A stretch of DNA of 64,000 bases from Phaeobacter sp. QD34_24 (lineage in GTDB: Bacteria; Pseudomonadota; Alphaproteobacteria; Rhodobacterales; Rhodobacteraceae), in NCBI RefSeq assembly GCF_028890115.1, contig NZ_JARCJD010000003.1, forward strand, positions 124,001-188,000, given 5' to 3'. The position numbers and the translations under genes are program-made. This document shows, piece by piece, positions 17,886 through 26,471 of the stretch. Numbering within the stretch: position 1 is the first letter of the stretch; each line of letters opens with the position of its first letter. The notes under the pieces are model-generated. The model was not told the DNA's origin. It did not search any database and saw only the letters and a program-made list of their open reading frames with translations.

Positions 17886-20307
17886 TGGCAAAGACTTTCA
17901 GCAGGTCGGATGGCGACAGTCGTGCAAGCCTGCGGGCCGGGATCAGGGCGGCCAGTGCTGCGGCCAATAGCGCCAGCAGGAACAGGCGCAGCCAGTCCAG
18001 CGGGAACAGGAACATCGGTAACTTCCAGCCAAAGGCCTCGACATTGATCACCGCAAGCAGGGTCCATGCCAGGGCCAGCCCCAGCGGCAAGGCAAGGCAG
18101 GCGGTCAGACCGGCCAGAAGCAGGCTGCGCAGGATATCGAGCCGCGCCAGCCGCGCCCGGGTCACGCCCATCGCCCAGATCGGTGCAAGATGGGGCAGGC
18201 GCTGCCCCCAAAGGGTCAGTAGGCTGGTCAGCATGGCAAAACCGGCAACGCCCAGGGTCAGAACATTGAGCGCCTCGGTCACCACGAAGGTGCGTTCAAA
18301 AACGGCAAGGGAGCGCGCCTTGATACTTGCCTGATCGGCGATACTGTCGCGGGGCAGGCCGAATTCATCCCGCATGCGCAGCATGAGTGTCTCGGTCTCG
18401 TCCGCGGGTGTCCGTATCCCGAACTGGCGGTTCGGCGGGGGCGGAACCTGGGCAAGAAGCATCGGCATCGCGACAATCGCCTGACCGTTTGGATTGCCGT
18501 AATCAGAGTAGATTCCCGCAACCGTCATCTGCCACGCGGGGGACAGGATCAGGATGTCGCCAGGCTCATAGCCATGGCGGCGGGCCAGCTGTTCATTGAT
18601 CAAAACACCGGAGCCATCGGCGACACGGTCCCAGACGCCGGGCATTGCCTCCAGCAGCGGCCAGTGCCGCCGGTAGGTGGCATCGTCCAGGATCCCGTAG
18701 ATGCGCAGGGGCGCGTTGCGATGGCGCAGTTCGTGCCAGCGGATCGGCAGCGCCCGTGCGCCGGGCTGCGCGGCAATCCAGCGGCTGAAGGCGGCACCTG
18801 TGTCGTCACTGTCAACGGTCACATAGATCTCTGCCGCGAGCCGCTGATCCAGCCAGCCGGTGAAGGTCAGGCGGAAGCTTGAGACCATGGTGCCGACGCC
18901 GACATTGGCCGCCAGCGCCAGCAGCAGGGCCATCAGCGCCAGTGACAGGCCGGGCAATTGCGCACGGGTGTCTGCCCAGAGCCATTCGCTGACCGCGCCG
19001 CGCGCGGTCTTTGCGCCGAGTGTCAGCATCGTTGAGAGCAGCATGGGCAGCAGCAGGGCCACCCCCAGCATCAACCCGCCGAGAAAGGCGAAACCCGCCA
19101 GCAGCCCCTCGAACAAGGCGAGCGTGGCGGCCGCCGCCACGAGCAACCCCAGACCCGCAAGCGCCGCGAGGTGAAATCCGCGCCGGGCCTGCTGCCCGCG
19201 GGCGCCGGTGGCGGGGGCGCGCAGGATGGGCAACCGCCATAGCCTGTGGATCGCCCGTGCTCCGGCCACGAGGCTGCCTGCCAGCGCCATGATCAGCCCC
19301 GACAGGATCCAGCCCGGGCGCAGGGTGAGGCTGCCCTCGACCGAGGCGCCATAGAGACCGGACAGGGTGGCGCTCACATCCGGCAGCAGTGCAGCCGCCA
19401 CGGCATAGCCAAGGACCAGCCCCGCTAGGGCGGCGCAGAGGGCGATCAGCACCAGTTCGGCGGCCAGCAGCGCCACCAGTGTCGACAGCGGCACTCCAAG
19501 GCTGCGCAGGGTACGAAACAGCCCTCGCCGTTGTTCCAACGCCAGCCCGACGCTGCCCTGGACGATGAAGAGCCCCACCGCAAAGGAGAGCAAGCCAAAG
19601 GCCGTGAGGTTGAGGTGGAAACTGTCTGTCAGCCGTTCGGTCGCCCCGGCGGCCTCCCTGGCGGCGATCCGGCGCAATCCCGGGGCGATGCTGTCGATGG
19701 GCGGCAGGTCCTGTGCCTCAGGCGACAGCAGGATCAGCCTGCTCAGCCCGTCGGGTCGCTGCAGCAGGCGGCTGGCCAGGGCGATGTCGGCAATGGCCAC
19801 TCCGCGCGGAACTGCGGCAGAGGCGATGATCCCCGGGCCATCGGCGGGCTGTCCGATGTCCGCGGCCATTTCCGGATGCAGGAAGATCTGGCCGGGGGGC
19901 AGCAGCGATTGGGCAATATCGCCCGGGGCCTCTGCCGCAGGGCGCTCTTGATCGTCCAGAAACAGGGGCAGCGGCGGCGGGTTCAGAAGGTCGATTCCCA
20001 TCAGGTCAAGCCACTGTGCGCCCAGGCGCAGACGGCCTTCGACAACCGGCGCCACCTGCCACCCGGCGCGGCGCAGGGCAACATAGGTTTGCAGCGGGAT
20101 GTCGCCATCCTCGGCCACCAGATGATCCGCCTGGGCCTGGCCCAGTTGCGCGGCCGCACGGGCATAGGAGGCGCGGGCCTCGGCGTTGATTGCCTGAACC
20201 GCAGACCACAGGCCGGTGGACAGCGCCAGCCCCGCGACAATCGCCAAGAGCTGGAAGGGATGGCGCCGCCAATGGGACAGGAGCGCCGAAAAGGCCGCCC
20301 AGATCAT
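17875..20307 (-). CDS. FtsX-family ABC transporter permease (fused, LolC/E- or AttF/G-like)
   Basis: An 810-residue inner-membrane protein with an N-terminal helix and periplasmic domain, and two FtsX/MacB-type membrane regions: one around residues 240-360 and one at the C terminus. An extra pair of helices lies in the middle, near residues 380-430. It thus looks like two permeases fused end to end, the arrangement of YbbP-like and AttFG systems. It overlaps the ATPase gene by 4 bp upstream and the AttH-like gene downstream. It likely moves a lipid-linked or lipoprotein-like substrate towards the periplasm or outer membrane; the substrate is unknown. Confidence 0.88.
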   Translation of the reverse strand: MIWAAFSALLSHWRRHPFQLLAIVAGLALSTGLWSAVQAINAEARASYARAAAQLGQAQADHLVAEDGDIPLQTYVALRRAGWQVAPVVEGRLRLGAQWLDLMGIDLLNPPPLPLFLDDQERPAAEAPGDIAQSLLPPGQIFLHPEMAADIGQPADGPGIIASAAVPRGVAIADIALASRLLQRPDGLSRLILLSPEAQDLPPIDSIAPGLRRIAAREAAGATERLTDSFHLNLTAFGLLSFAVGLFIVQGSVGLALEQRRGLFRTLRSLGVPLSTLVALLAAELVLIALCAALAGLVLGYAVAAALLPDVSATLSGLYGASVEGSLTLRPGWILSGLIMALAGSLVAGARAIHRLWRLPILRAPATGARGQQARRGFHLAALAGLGLLVAAAATLALFEGLLAGFAFLGGLMLGVALLLPMLLSTMLTLGAKTARGAVSEWLWADTRAQLPGLSLALMALLLALAANVGVGTMVSSFRLTFTGWLDQRLAAEIYVTVDSDDTGAAFSRWIAAQPGARALPIRWHELRHRNAPLRIYGILDDATYRRHWPLLEAMPGVWDRVADGSGVLINEQLARRHGYEPGDILILSPAWQMTVAGIYSDYGNPNGQAIVAMPMLLAQVPPPPNRQFGIRTPADETETLMLRMRDEFGLPRDSIADQASIKARSLAVFERTFVVTEALNVLTLGVAGFAMLTSLLTLWGQRLPHLAPIWAMGVTRARLARLDILRSLLLAGLTACLALPLGLALAWTLLAVINVEAFGWKLPMFLFPLDWLRLFLLALLAAALAALIPARRLARLSPSDLLKVFANEK

Positions 20308-20960
20308 GCCACCAGCCCGTTGCTCAACCGCATCTGGCGATCCAGCCGGTCAGCGATGGCGCGCGAATGGGTCACCATGAAGAGGGCGGTCCGGCTGTCG
20401 CGCAGCAGGTCCAGCATCAGGCCCAGAACCGCCTCGCTGGAGGTTTCATCCAGGTTGCCGGTGGGCTCATCCGCCAGCAGCAGGGCAGGGCGCAGGGCCA
20501 TGGCGCGACCGATGGCCACGCGCTGTTGCTGCCCGCCCGACAGCTGTTCGGGAAAGCGGTCCAGCAGGGGCGCAAGGCCCAGCCGGTCAACCAGTTGCTG
20601 CTCCCAGGTGCGGTCACGGCATTGGCCAAGGCGCGCATGCAGGCTCAGATTGCTGCCGACGCTGAGCGAAGGAATGAGATTGAACTGCTGAAACACAAGA
20701 GAGACCTGGCGACGCCGCAGCGCCGCGCGGCCTGCCTCATCCAGCCCGGACAGGAGAGTGCCCGAAACGCTGATCTCGCCGCTGTCGAAGTCCTCCAGTG
20801 CAGCGGCGAGATGCAAGAGCGTGCTTTTGCCAGATCCGCTGTCGCCGGTCAGGGCAAGGCTTGTCCCGGCTTCCAACTCCAGCGAGACACCGCGCAGGAT
20901 CGGCATTTCAGTGGCGCCGCTGGTATAGGATTTTGTGACGTCGGAGATTTTGAGGACCAT
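20304..20960 (-). CDS. ABC transporter ATP-binding protein (LolD/MacB-type)
   Basis: A ~218-residue ATPase of the LolD/MacB/YbbA class. Motifs: GDSGSGKSTLLHL, signature LSGGQQQRVAIGRAM, Walker B LLLADEPTGNLDE and H-loop MVTHSRAIA. The ATG at 20960 fits the family start (VLKISDVTKSY); the frame remains open to an ATG at 21008 and neither has a strong ribosome binding site. It forms the first gene of the ATPase-permease-AttH operon. Confidence 0.9.
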   Translation of the reverse strand: MVLKISDVTKSYTSGATEMPILRGVSLELEAGTSLALTGDSGSGKSTLLHLAAALEDFDSGEISVSGTLLSGLDEAGRAALRRRQVSLVFQQFNLIPSLSVGSNLSLHARLGQCRDRTWEQQLVDRLGLAPLLDRFPEQLSGGQQQRVAIGRAMALRPALLLADEPTGNLDETSSEAVLGLMLDLLRDSRTALFMVTHSRAIADRLDRQMRLSNGLVA

Positions 20961-21071
20961 ACCCGGGGCTGCTCGTCTTATTCTGCACTGTGCATTGTAT
21001 TTCCCCATGTAGCGGGGCGGGCGTCAAGGAACAGGGGGGAGGATCAGTTCCCTTTGATCCAGGTGCGATTT

Positions 21072-22490
21072 CTAAAGGACCGGGGCCAGCAGCCGGGCGA
21101 CAGGCGCAAACAGGCGCAGGGGCCAGGGCTGCTCCGCCAGGGCGCGTTCAAGTGGCCGGGACTTGGCAAAGTCATTCTCCAGCATCGCGGCCACGCGCCG
21201 GGCTGCATCCTGATCAAAGAACAGGGCCATGGTTTCGAAGTTCAGCCGGAAGGACCGGTTGTCCATATTGGTGGTGCCGACGGCGGCCAGGGTTTCATCG
21301 ATCACGAAGACCTTTTGATGCATGAACCCATCCGTGTAGTGCAGCACCTTTACCCCGACACGGCGCAGATCGTCGAAATAGGCGAAGGACGCCAGCCAGG
21401 GGAGGTAGTGGTCTACCCCCTCGGGAACCAGGATGCGCACATCGATACCCCGCAGTGCCGCATGTTTCAGCGCGGCGATCACGTCAAAGTCCGGCACGAA
21501 ATAGGGGGAGGCAATCCAGACCCTTTGCTGCGCTGCGGCAATGGCGGAGAAGAACATCATCGACCCGGTCTCGGTGGTGTCGCCCGGCCCGGTGGGCACG
21601 ATCAGCGCGGCGCGGTCTTCGGGTGACATCTCTGGCTGCCAGGTTAGAAGATCAAGGATCGGCTCCTCCGTCAGCCAGTGCCAATCCTGCGCATAGGTGA
21701 GCTGCAATTGCTGCACCACGGGACCGGTCAGCTTGACATGGGTGTCGCGCCAGGGGCCGAAGGTCTTGCTGAGGCCGAGGTATTCATCGCCCACGTTCAA
21801 GCCGCCAGTAAAGGCAACGCGCCCGTCCGCCACCAGGGTCTTGCGGTGATTGCGAAAGTTGAGCGTGATCCGGTATTTGGCGCTGCGCTGGCTGCTGCGA
21901 TCCATCAGATTGACACCGGCCCGCTCCAGATCAGCCAGATAGGATCTGCTCAGCCGGTGGCTGCCGATCGGATCGGCCAGGAACCAAACCGCGACGCCGC
22001 GCTCGGCGGCCGCGATCAGATGCTGTTTCAACCGTTTGCCAAGGGTATCGTCGCGCACGATATAGAACTGGATCAGCAGGTAGTCCCGCGCCGCGTCGAT
22101 GGTGCGAAACATCTCCTCAAAGGCGGTTTCGCCATCGGCCAGCAGTTCAAAACCATTGCCGCCGCAGACTTGAAAGCCGGAGACCGCTTGGAACGGGGCG
22201 ATCGCAATCGGGGTCGCGACAGGTCCCGGGCTGCGCAGGTCGGCCATGCTCTGCAGGCTCTGTACCTCATCCTGGGCGGATTGCCAGGCGGTACGGTATT
22301 TCTCGAACCGGTGGTGGCCGAACAGCAGATAGGCGGGCAGGGCCAGCGGCGGCGAGGACAGCAAGAAGACCACCCAGCCGATGGCACCCTGCGGCGTGCG
22401 GGCGGTGCGGGCCGCATTGAGCGCGGCCAGGGCTGCCAGCCCCCACATCGAAACGAGGGCAGCGGTGCTGACAATGACCCAGAATGTCAA
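21072..22490 (-). CDS. Cardiolipin synthase / phospholipase D-family phosphatidyltransferase
   Basis: A 472-residue membrane enzyme with two N-terminal transmembrane helices (residues ~3-25 and ~38-58, with the PLDc_N-type GWVVFLLSSP) followed by two PLD domains. Both HKD motifs are complete: NHRKTLVADGRVAFTGG and MHQKVFVIDETLAAVGTTN. It would condense phosphatidylglycerol to cardiolipin. The first codon is TTG at 22490 with GAGGAA about 9 bases upstream; an ATG exists at 22448 but would cut the first helix. The TTG start overlaps the stop of a possible small upstream frame. Confidence 0.9.
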   Translation of the reverse strand: MTFWVIVSTAALVSMWGLAALAALNAARTARTPQGAIGWVVFLLSSPPLALPAYLLFGHHRFEKYRTAWQSAQDEVQSLQSMADLRSPGPVATPIAIAPFQAVSGFQVCGGNGFELLADGETAFEEMFRTIDAARDYLLIQFYIVRDDTLGKRLKQHLIAAAERGVAVWFLADPIGSHRLSRSYLADLERAGVNLMDRSSQRSAKYRITLNFRNHRKTLVADGRVAFTGGLNVGDEYLGLSKTFGPWRDTHVKLTGPVVQQLQLTYAQDWHWLTEEPILDLLTWQPEMSPEDRAALIVPTGPGDTTETGSMMFFSAIAAAQQRVWIASPYFVPDFDVIAALKHAALRGIDVRILVPEGVDHYLPWLASFAYFDDLRRVGVKVLHYTDGFMHQKVFVIDETLAAVGTTNMDNRSFRLNFETMALFFDQDAARRVAAMLENDFAKSRPLERALAEQPWPLRLFAPVARLLAPVL

Positions 22491-22645
22491 CGTTCAAGTT
22501 CCTCAATCACCTTCCTGCAGGCCGGAGTATGGCGGCCCAGGGCCGCGCATGCCAGATAAACCGGACTGTCCCGCCGCAAGTGTCGTGACGAAAGCGGCGC
22601 GGTGGCGAATAGAACGGGGTGCCGTGCCCTTGCGACACTGGTCAT
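22487..22645 (-). CDS. Possible 52-residue protein coupled to the cardiolipin synthase gene
   Basis: A small frame ending LACAALGRHTPACRKVIEEL, with two cysteines ten residues apart. Its stop codon overlaps the TTG start of the synthase (TTGA), and its last codons contain the GAGGAA that would serve as the synthase ribosome binding site. These point to a translated leader or small protein, but the start is uncertain and no family is recognised. Confidence 0.3.
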   Translation of the reverse strand: MTSVARARHPVLFATAPLSSRHLRRDSPVYLACAALGRHTPACRKVIEELER

Positions 22646-22673
22646 CCGGTGGCAGCTGTGAAAGCCTGCAGAC

Positions 22674-23564
22674 ATGAAACATCTTGCCATTCCCGCGACC
22701 GTGTTCTCGGCCGTCCTTGCGGCGCTGTCATCTTTCAACCGCAAGAACGGTTGGGTGATGAGCAGCCATATCGCCATGTCGATGATGCTGGCGCTGTTTC
22801 CCTTCGTGCTGTTCACTGTGGCACTGTCCGGGGCGCTGGCGTCGGTTCTGGGGCAGGATGTCTCGATCGGGGATCTGCTCGATCCGGTCTTTGGGAGCTG
22901 GCCTGAAGAGGTCTCTGGCCCGATCCTGCGGGAGCTATACGCGGTGCTGGACAGTTCCAGCACGGGGCTGGCCACCCTCGGGGGGCTGTTGACGCTCTAC
23001 TTTGCCTCCAATGGGGTGGATGCGGTGCGGGTTGCCCTGGTCAATGCCTATGGGGACACCGATCCGCGCCCCTATTGGCAGGCGCGGCTGATCTGCCTTG
23101 GCCTGGTGATTCTGGGCGGGGCAGGGGTGTTGGCGACCGCGCTGTTCGAGGTGATCCTGCCGCTCTATCTGCGCTATGTGGCGGATCTGTTGCCGGTTCC
23201 GGATGTTGGCCGGGGCTGGGATCAGGGGCTGCATGGCGTTCTGTTGCTGCTGGTGCCGCTGGTGGCGGTGCTGCTGTGCCATGTCGTGCTGCCGGGGCAG
23301 CGCCACCGGCTGGCGCAAATCCTGCCCGGTGCGCTGCTGACCTTGGTGCTCTGGTGGGCGGCGGGGGTCGGCTTTGCCATCTATGTGGGATCCTTTGCCC
23401 AGTATTCGGCCACCTATGCAGGGCTGGCCGGGGCGATGGCCGCGATGATCTTTCTCTATGTCAATGCCGCCATCCTGATTCTGGGGGCGGAGTTCAATCA
23501 TGCCTTGATGGCAAAACCGGGCACCGAGGGCGTCGAGGCGGAAGAGCATGGCTATGTTGACTGA
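22674..23564 (+). CDS. YihY/BrkB-family inner membrane protein
   Basis: A 296-residue multi-pass membrane protein of the YihY/UPF0761 (formerly RNase BN) family. The N-terminal MSSHIAMSMMLALFPFVLF, the loop around YFASNGVDAVRVALVNAYG, and the final helix around YAGLAGAMAAMIFLYVNA followed by LGAEFNHAL are family hallmarks. About six helices. The function is not established; it is not a ribonuclease. Divergent from the cardiolipin synthase gene. Confidence 0.88.
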   Translation: MKHLAIPATVFSAVLAALSSFNRKNGWVMSSHIAMSMMLALFPFVLFTVALSGALASVLGQDVSIGDLLDPVFGSWPEEVSGPILRELYAVLDSSSTGLATLGGLLTLYFASNGVDAVRVALVNAYGDTDPRPYWQARLICLGLVILGGAGVLATALFEVILPLYLRYVADLLPVPDVGRGWDQGLHGVLLLLVPLVAVLLCHVVLPGQRHRLAQILPGALLTLVLWWAAGVGFAIYVGSFAQYSATYAGLAGAMAAMIFLYVNAAILILGAEFNHALMAKPGTEGVEAEEHGYVD

Positions 23565-23687
23565 TGCGTGACGTCCCTTTGTTTCGCATTTCGAAACAAT
23601 AAGGCGGCGGTGCCATAATTTGGTCATTGGCCGGGCGCATTGGCCGCATACCCCTGTCTCAACTCAAGACGTGAGAGGAGACATGGG

Positions 23688-23855
23688 ATGCTGAAAGCTC
23701 TGTTCAAACTGTTCGCGGCGCCCGTCGGTGCACAAAGGGCTGCATCGCGCGGCGTGATCATCTCGCGCCAGTGTGACGGTGAGCGGCTCGACACCAGCCT
23801 GTGGCGGGAAGTGGCGCTGATGTCTTTGGATGCGTCCCACAGGCCTGCTGCGTAA
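23688..23855 (+). CDS. Small hypothetical protein (55 residues)
   Basis: A short frame MLKALFKLFAAPVGAQ... with a GAGAGGAG ribosome binding site about 6 bases before the ATG at 23688 and coding-like codon use. It has an amphipathic basic N terminus and no recognised domain. It follows the YihY gene by 120 bp and converges on rlmE. Confidence 0.5.
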   Translation: MLKALFKLFAAPVGAQRAASRGVIISRQCDGERLDTSLWREVALMSLDASHRPAA

Positions 23856-23858
23856 GGT

Positions 23859-23911
23859 GCAACCGCGTCATTGGGGCAATCCTACGCCGATCAGCCCCGA
23901 TAGCCGGTTGC
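23859..23911. repeat. Nested inverted repeat between convergent genes
   Basis: GCAACCG (23859-23865) pairs with CGGTTGC (23905-23911), and GGGGC (23873-23877) with GCCCC (23894-23898), spanning the end of rlmE and the gap to the small + strand gene. A possible bidirectional stop structure without a T-run. Confidence 0.35.
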
Positions 23912-24622
23912 GATCACGAATTTCTCGGAACTGTCCGACCGTGAGGAGGGCGGTTTGACATTGGCGACCTTGGTGAACTTCTGCTTCAAGAGCTTCTGCA
24001 GATCGCCCTCGGCGCCGCCCGCCAGCACCTTGGCCACGAAGGTGCCGCCCTGTTCCAGCACATCAAAGGCGAAATAGGCCGCCGCTTCACACAGGGCCAT
24101 GATCTTCAGGTGATCGGTCTGCTTGTGGCCGGAACTGGCCGCCGCCATGTCCGACATCACCACATCGGCCATGCCGCCAAGCCATTCCTTGACCTGATCG
24201 TCGGCGCCTTCATCCATGAAATCGAGCTGGTGGAACTCGGCCCCCGCCAGCGGTTCAACCTCTTGCAGGTCAACGCCGATGATGCGGCCCACCGCCTTGC
24301 CCTGCTTTTCGCCCAGTGCATTGATGCGTTTCACGGCAACCTGCGCCCAGCCGCCCGGCGCACAGCCCAGATCCACAACCCGGGCACCCGGCACCAGGAA
24401 GCGGAACTTGTCGTCGAGCTCCATGATCTTGTAGGCGGCGCGCCCGCGATAGCCTTCGGCCTGGGCGCGTTTCACATAAGGGTCATTGAGCTGCCGCTGC
24501 AGCCAGCGGGTGGAGGACAGCTTGCGCCCGCGCGCGGTCTTGACCTTCACCTTCAGGTCGCGCTGACCCCGGCCCGAGGTGTTCTTGCCGGTGGGGGATT
24601 TTCCTGAAGGGGTCTTAGCCAT
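23891..24622 (-). CDS. rlmE: 23S rRNA (uridine-2552-2'-O)-methyltransferase RlmE
   Basis: A ~243-residue FtsJ/RrmJ-type methyltransferase that modifies U2552 in the ribosomal A loop. After a basic N-terminal extension, [14 protein letters not shown] carries the catalytic Lys and [12 protein letters not shown] is the SAM-binding motif. [12 protein letters not shown] holds the catalytic Asp, [12 protein letters not shown] the second Lys, and [13 protein letters not shown] the Glu, so the K-D-K-E tetrad is complete. The ATG at 24622 is preferred; one lies four codons upstream. The gene follows ppx/gppA on the same strand by 82 bp. Confidence 0.93.
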   Translation of the reverse strand: MAKTPSGKSPTGKNTSGRGQRDLKVKVKTARGRKLSSTRWLQRQLNDPYVKRAQAEGYRGRAAYKIMELDDKFRFLVPGARVVDLGCAPGGWAQVAVKRINALGEKQGKAVGRIIGVDLQEVEPLAGAEFHQLDFMDEGADDQVKEWLGGMADVVMSDMAAASSGHKQTDHLKIMALCEAAAYFAFDVLEQGGTFVAKVLAGGAEGDLQKLLKQKFTKVANVKPPSSRSDSSEKFVIATGYRG

Positions 24623-24704
24623 GTTACCTACCATCTTTGTCAGTGCGGGCGCCGTCTGCGGGCTCCATGCCAGATCGAAACGGGAAACTCAAATGCCCGT
24701 GCGC

Positions 24705-25817
24705 TCAGAACGGCCCGTCTTCCAGCACGCCATCCGCGCTCATCTGCGCATAAAGCAGCCCTTCGCGCAGTCCCCGGTCCGCCACCGACAGCCGATCGGT
24801 GGGCCAGCAGCGCAACAGCGCCTGCAGGATGGCAGAGCCGGACATGATCAGGGCCTGCCGGTCCTCGCCGATGCGGGGATCGCTACGTCGCCCCTGTGGA
24901 CCCAGTTCCAGATAACCGCGGATCACCTTGTCGATCTGATCGCTGGTCATCCGCAGCCCGTCTACCTTGGTGCGGTCATAGCGCTTCAGCCCCAGATGCG
25001 AGGCCGCCACGGTGGTCACTGTGCCGGAGGTGCCGACGATCTGGAACCCTTCGCGGGCCTGCTCGTCCTTATAGGGGGCGAAATCGGCCAGATGTTCCTC
25101 GAAATACCAGCTCATCAGGGCAAAGCGGGCGGCGTCATCCTCAACATCGTTGAACTGATCGCGCAGGGTCGCAACGCCCAGGGGTACCGAGATCCAATCC
25201 ACCACCTTGGCCGCGGGAAAGGGGCTTTCAGCAGCGTGGAACCCCGCGTGAAGCCGCATGATGGCGGCGGGTCGGTCGCGGCGCGGAACCGAGGAGATAT
25301 CGATCCAGACCAATTCGGTGGAGCCGCCGCCAATGTCCACGACCAAGAGCTGCTCGGTCTTGGTGGAGACCAGCGGCGCACAGGAAATCACCGCAAGCCG
25401 CGCTTCTTCCTCGGGCTGGATGATTTCAAGGGTAAGGCCCGTTTCGCGTTTCACCTGGCGGATGAACTCGCGCGCGTTCTTGGCGCGGCGGCAGGCCTCG
25501 GTGGTGACCAGCCGCATCCGGCGCACCTTGTTGCGTTTGAGCTTTTGCTGACAGATCCTCAGCGCCTGGATGGTGCGCGCCATCGACGACCGGGACAGGC
25601 GCCCGGTGCGTTCAAGCCCGGTTCCCAGTTGAACCGACTTGGAAAAGCTGTCCACCACATGAAAACCGCTGCCCTTGGGCTGGGCAATCAGCATGCGGCA
25701 ACTGTTAGTGCCAAGATCCAGCGCAGCATAAAGCGCATCCGGATCCGGACGGGCTGGTACAGGGGTTTCGACCACCTTGGGAAACGCGCCCGCACCTTTG
25801 GAACGCCTGGGCGCCAT
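24705..25817 (-). CDS. Exopolyphosphatase / pppGpp phosphohydrolase (Ppx/GppA family)
   Basis: A 370-residue ASKHA-fold phosphatase. Phosphate loops are visible: YAALDLGTNSCRMLIA near residue 30, DIGGGSTELVW, and GTSGTVTTVAA. It acts on polyphosphate or guanosine pentaphosphate. The protein is shorter than E. coli Ppx and lacks the C-terminal HD-like domain, as is common in alphaproteobacterial paralogues. It is co-directional with rlmE, and the pair may form one transcript. Confidence 0.9.
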   Translation of the reverse strand: MAPRRSKGAGAFPKVVETPVPARPDPDALYAALDLGTNSCRMLIAQPKGSGFHVVDSFSKSVQLGTGLERTGRLSRSSMARTIQALRICQQKLKRNKVRRMRLVTTEACRRAKNAREFIRQVKRETGLTLEIIQPEEEARLAVISCAPLVSTKTEQLLVVDIGGGSTELVWIDISSVPRRDRPAAIMRLHAGFHAAESPFPAAKVVDWISVPLGVATLRDQFNDVEDDAARFALMSWYFEEHLADFAPYKDEQAREGFQIVGTSGTVTTVAASHLGLKRYDRTKVDGLRMTSDQIDKVIRGYLELGPQGRRSDPRIGEDRQALIMSGSAILQALLRCWPTDRLSVADRGLREGLLYAQMSADGVLEDGPF

Positions 25818-26148
25818 GATTCACGCCCTCCGATTATCGTGTTGCAATTAGAATATGTCCGCCGCCCCAAAGACGCAAGGGGAGTGGCGCCTGTGATCAC
25901 AAAGCCCAACCGGTATTCATGCGCCGGAGCCCGGCTATTGCACAGGCCTGTGACTGCTGCGGGGAAAAACCCGGCAGGGCACAAAGAAACGGTGCCCGGG
26001 GAGGCGAGTACAGTTATGCCGGGCGCACAATCCGGGCAAGTCGTGTCAAAACGTCGCTCACACCCCAAGTGTTGTCGAAATTCGGCGCCCGCGTTTCCTG
26101 ATGGCGATCTAGAAACACAGTTGAACAGGCGAAAAGGAAGGAGCCGAC
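25818..26148 (+). promoter_or_regulatory. Divergent intergenic region with a multi-hairpin leader for the one-carbon cluster
   Basis: 331 bases with no gene. Read on the + strand it contains four successive hairpin-forming elements: GCCGG-AGC-CCGGC (25923-25935); the 12-base palindrome CACAGGCCTGTG (25941-25952); CTGCGGGG-A5-CCCGGCAG with one mismatch (25957-25977); and GTGCCCGG / CCGGGCGCAC with a 2-base bulge and a 19-base loop (25992-26028). A strong ribosome binding site (AAGGAAGGAG) follows before 26149. No known riboswitch consensus (cobalamin, SAM, SAH, THF) was recognised. Confidence 0.45.
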
Positions 26149-26445
26149 ATGCCGGATGTAACCATCGTCTACTGGCGCGATATTCCGGCGCAGGTCATCG
26201 TCGGCAAGGGGCGCCGTGGGGCCAAGCGCCAGTTGGAAGAACGCTTCGAACAGGCCATCGACCGTGCCGCGATGAAGGTCAACGCCAAGGACGCTGACGC
26301 CTATCTGGCAGAATGGCGCAAGGCAGAGGCTTATGCGGTGGAGGGCGAGCCGCAGGAGGTTGCAGAGGCCGAGGCGACACGTCTGGAGCAGGAGTACGAT
26401 CAGGACCGGCTGAAGGCCCTGATTGCCAATGATGGATGGGCATGA
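26149..26445 (+). CDS. Small 'virulence factor' family protein of the corrinoid/one-carbon cluster
   Basis: A 98-residue protein matching the Virul_Fac-type family by its opening VTIVYWRDIPAQVIVGKGRRGAKRQL and a following helical region rich in Glu and Ala. Despite the name the family has no proven virulence role; it recurs beside methylene-THF reductase and methyl-THF:corrinoid methyltransferase genes, as here. No signal or membrane segment. The stop overlaps an ATG of the next frame (ATGA at 26442). Its biochemical role is unknown. Confidence 0.8.
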   Translation: MPDVTIVYWRDIPAQVIVGKGRRGAKRQLEERFEQAIDRAAMKVNAKDADAYLAEWRKAEAYAVEGEPQEVAEAEATRLEQEYDQDRLKALIANDGWA

Positions 26446-26471
26446 GCCTGACAGCACTATGGGAGGCCGCA

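Noticed and set aside
22674-23564. Ribonuclease BN for the YihY-family protein
   Set aside because: The old RNase BN annotation of this family is wrong; the protein is a multi-pass membrane protein without nuclease motifs.
25818-26148. A cobalamin, SAM, SAH or THF riboswitch in front of the one-carbon genes
   Set aside because: The region is structured, but none of the conserved core sequences of these classes (such as the B12 box) could be found by eye.
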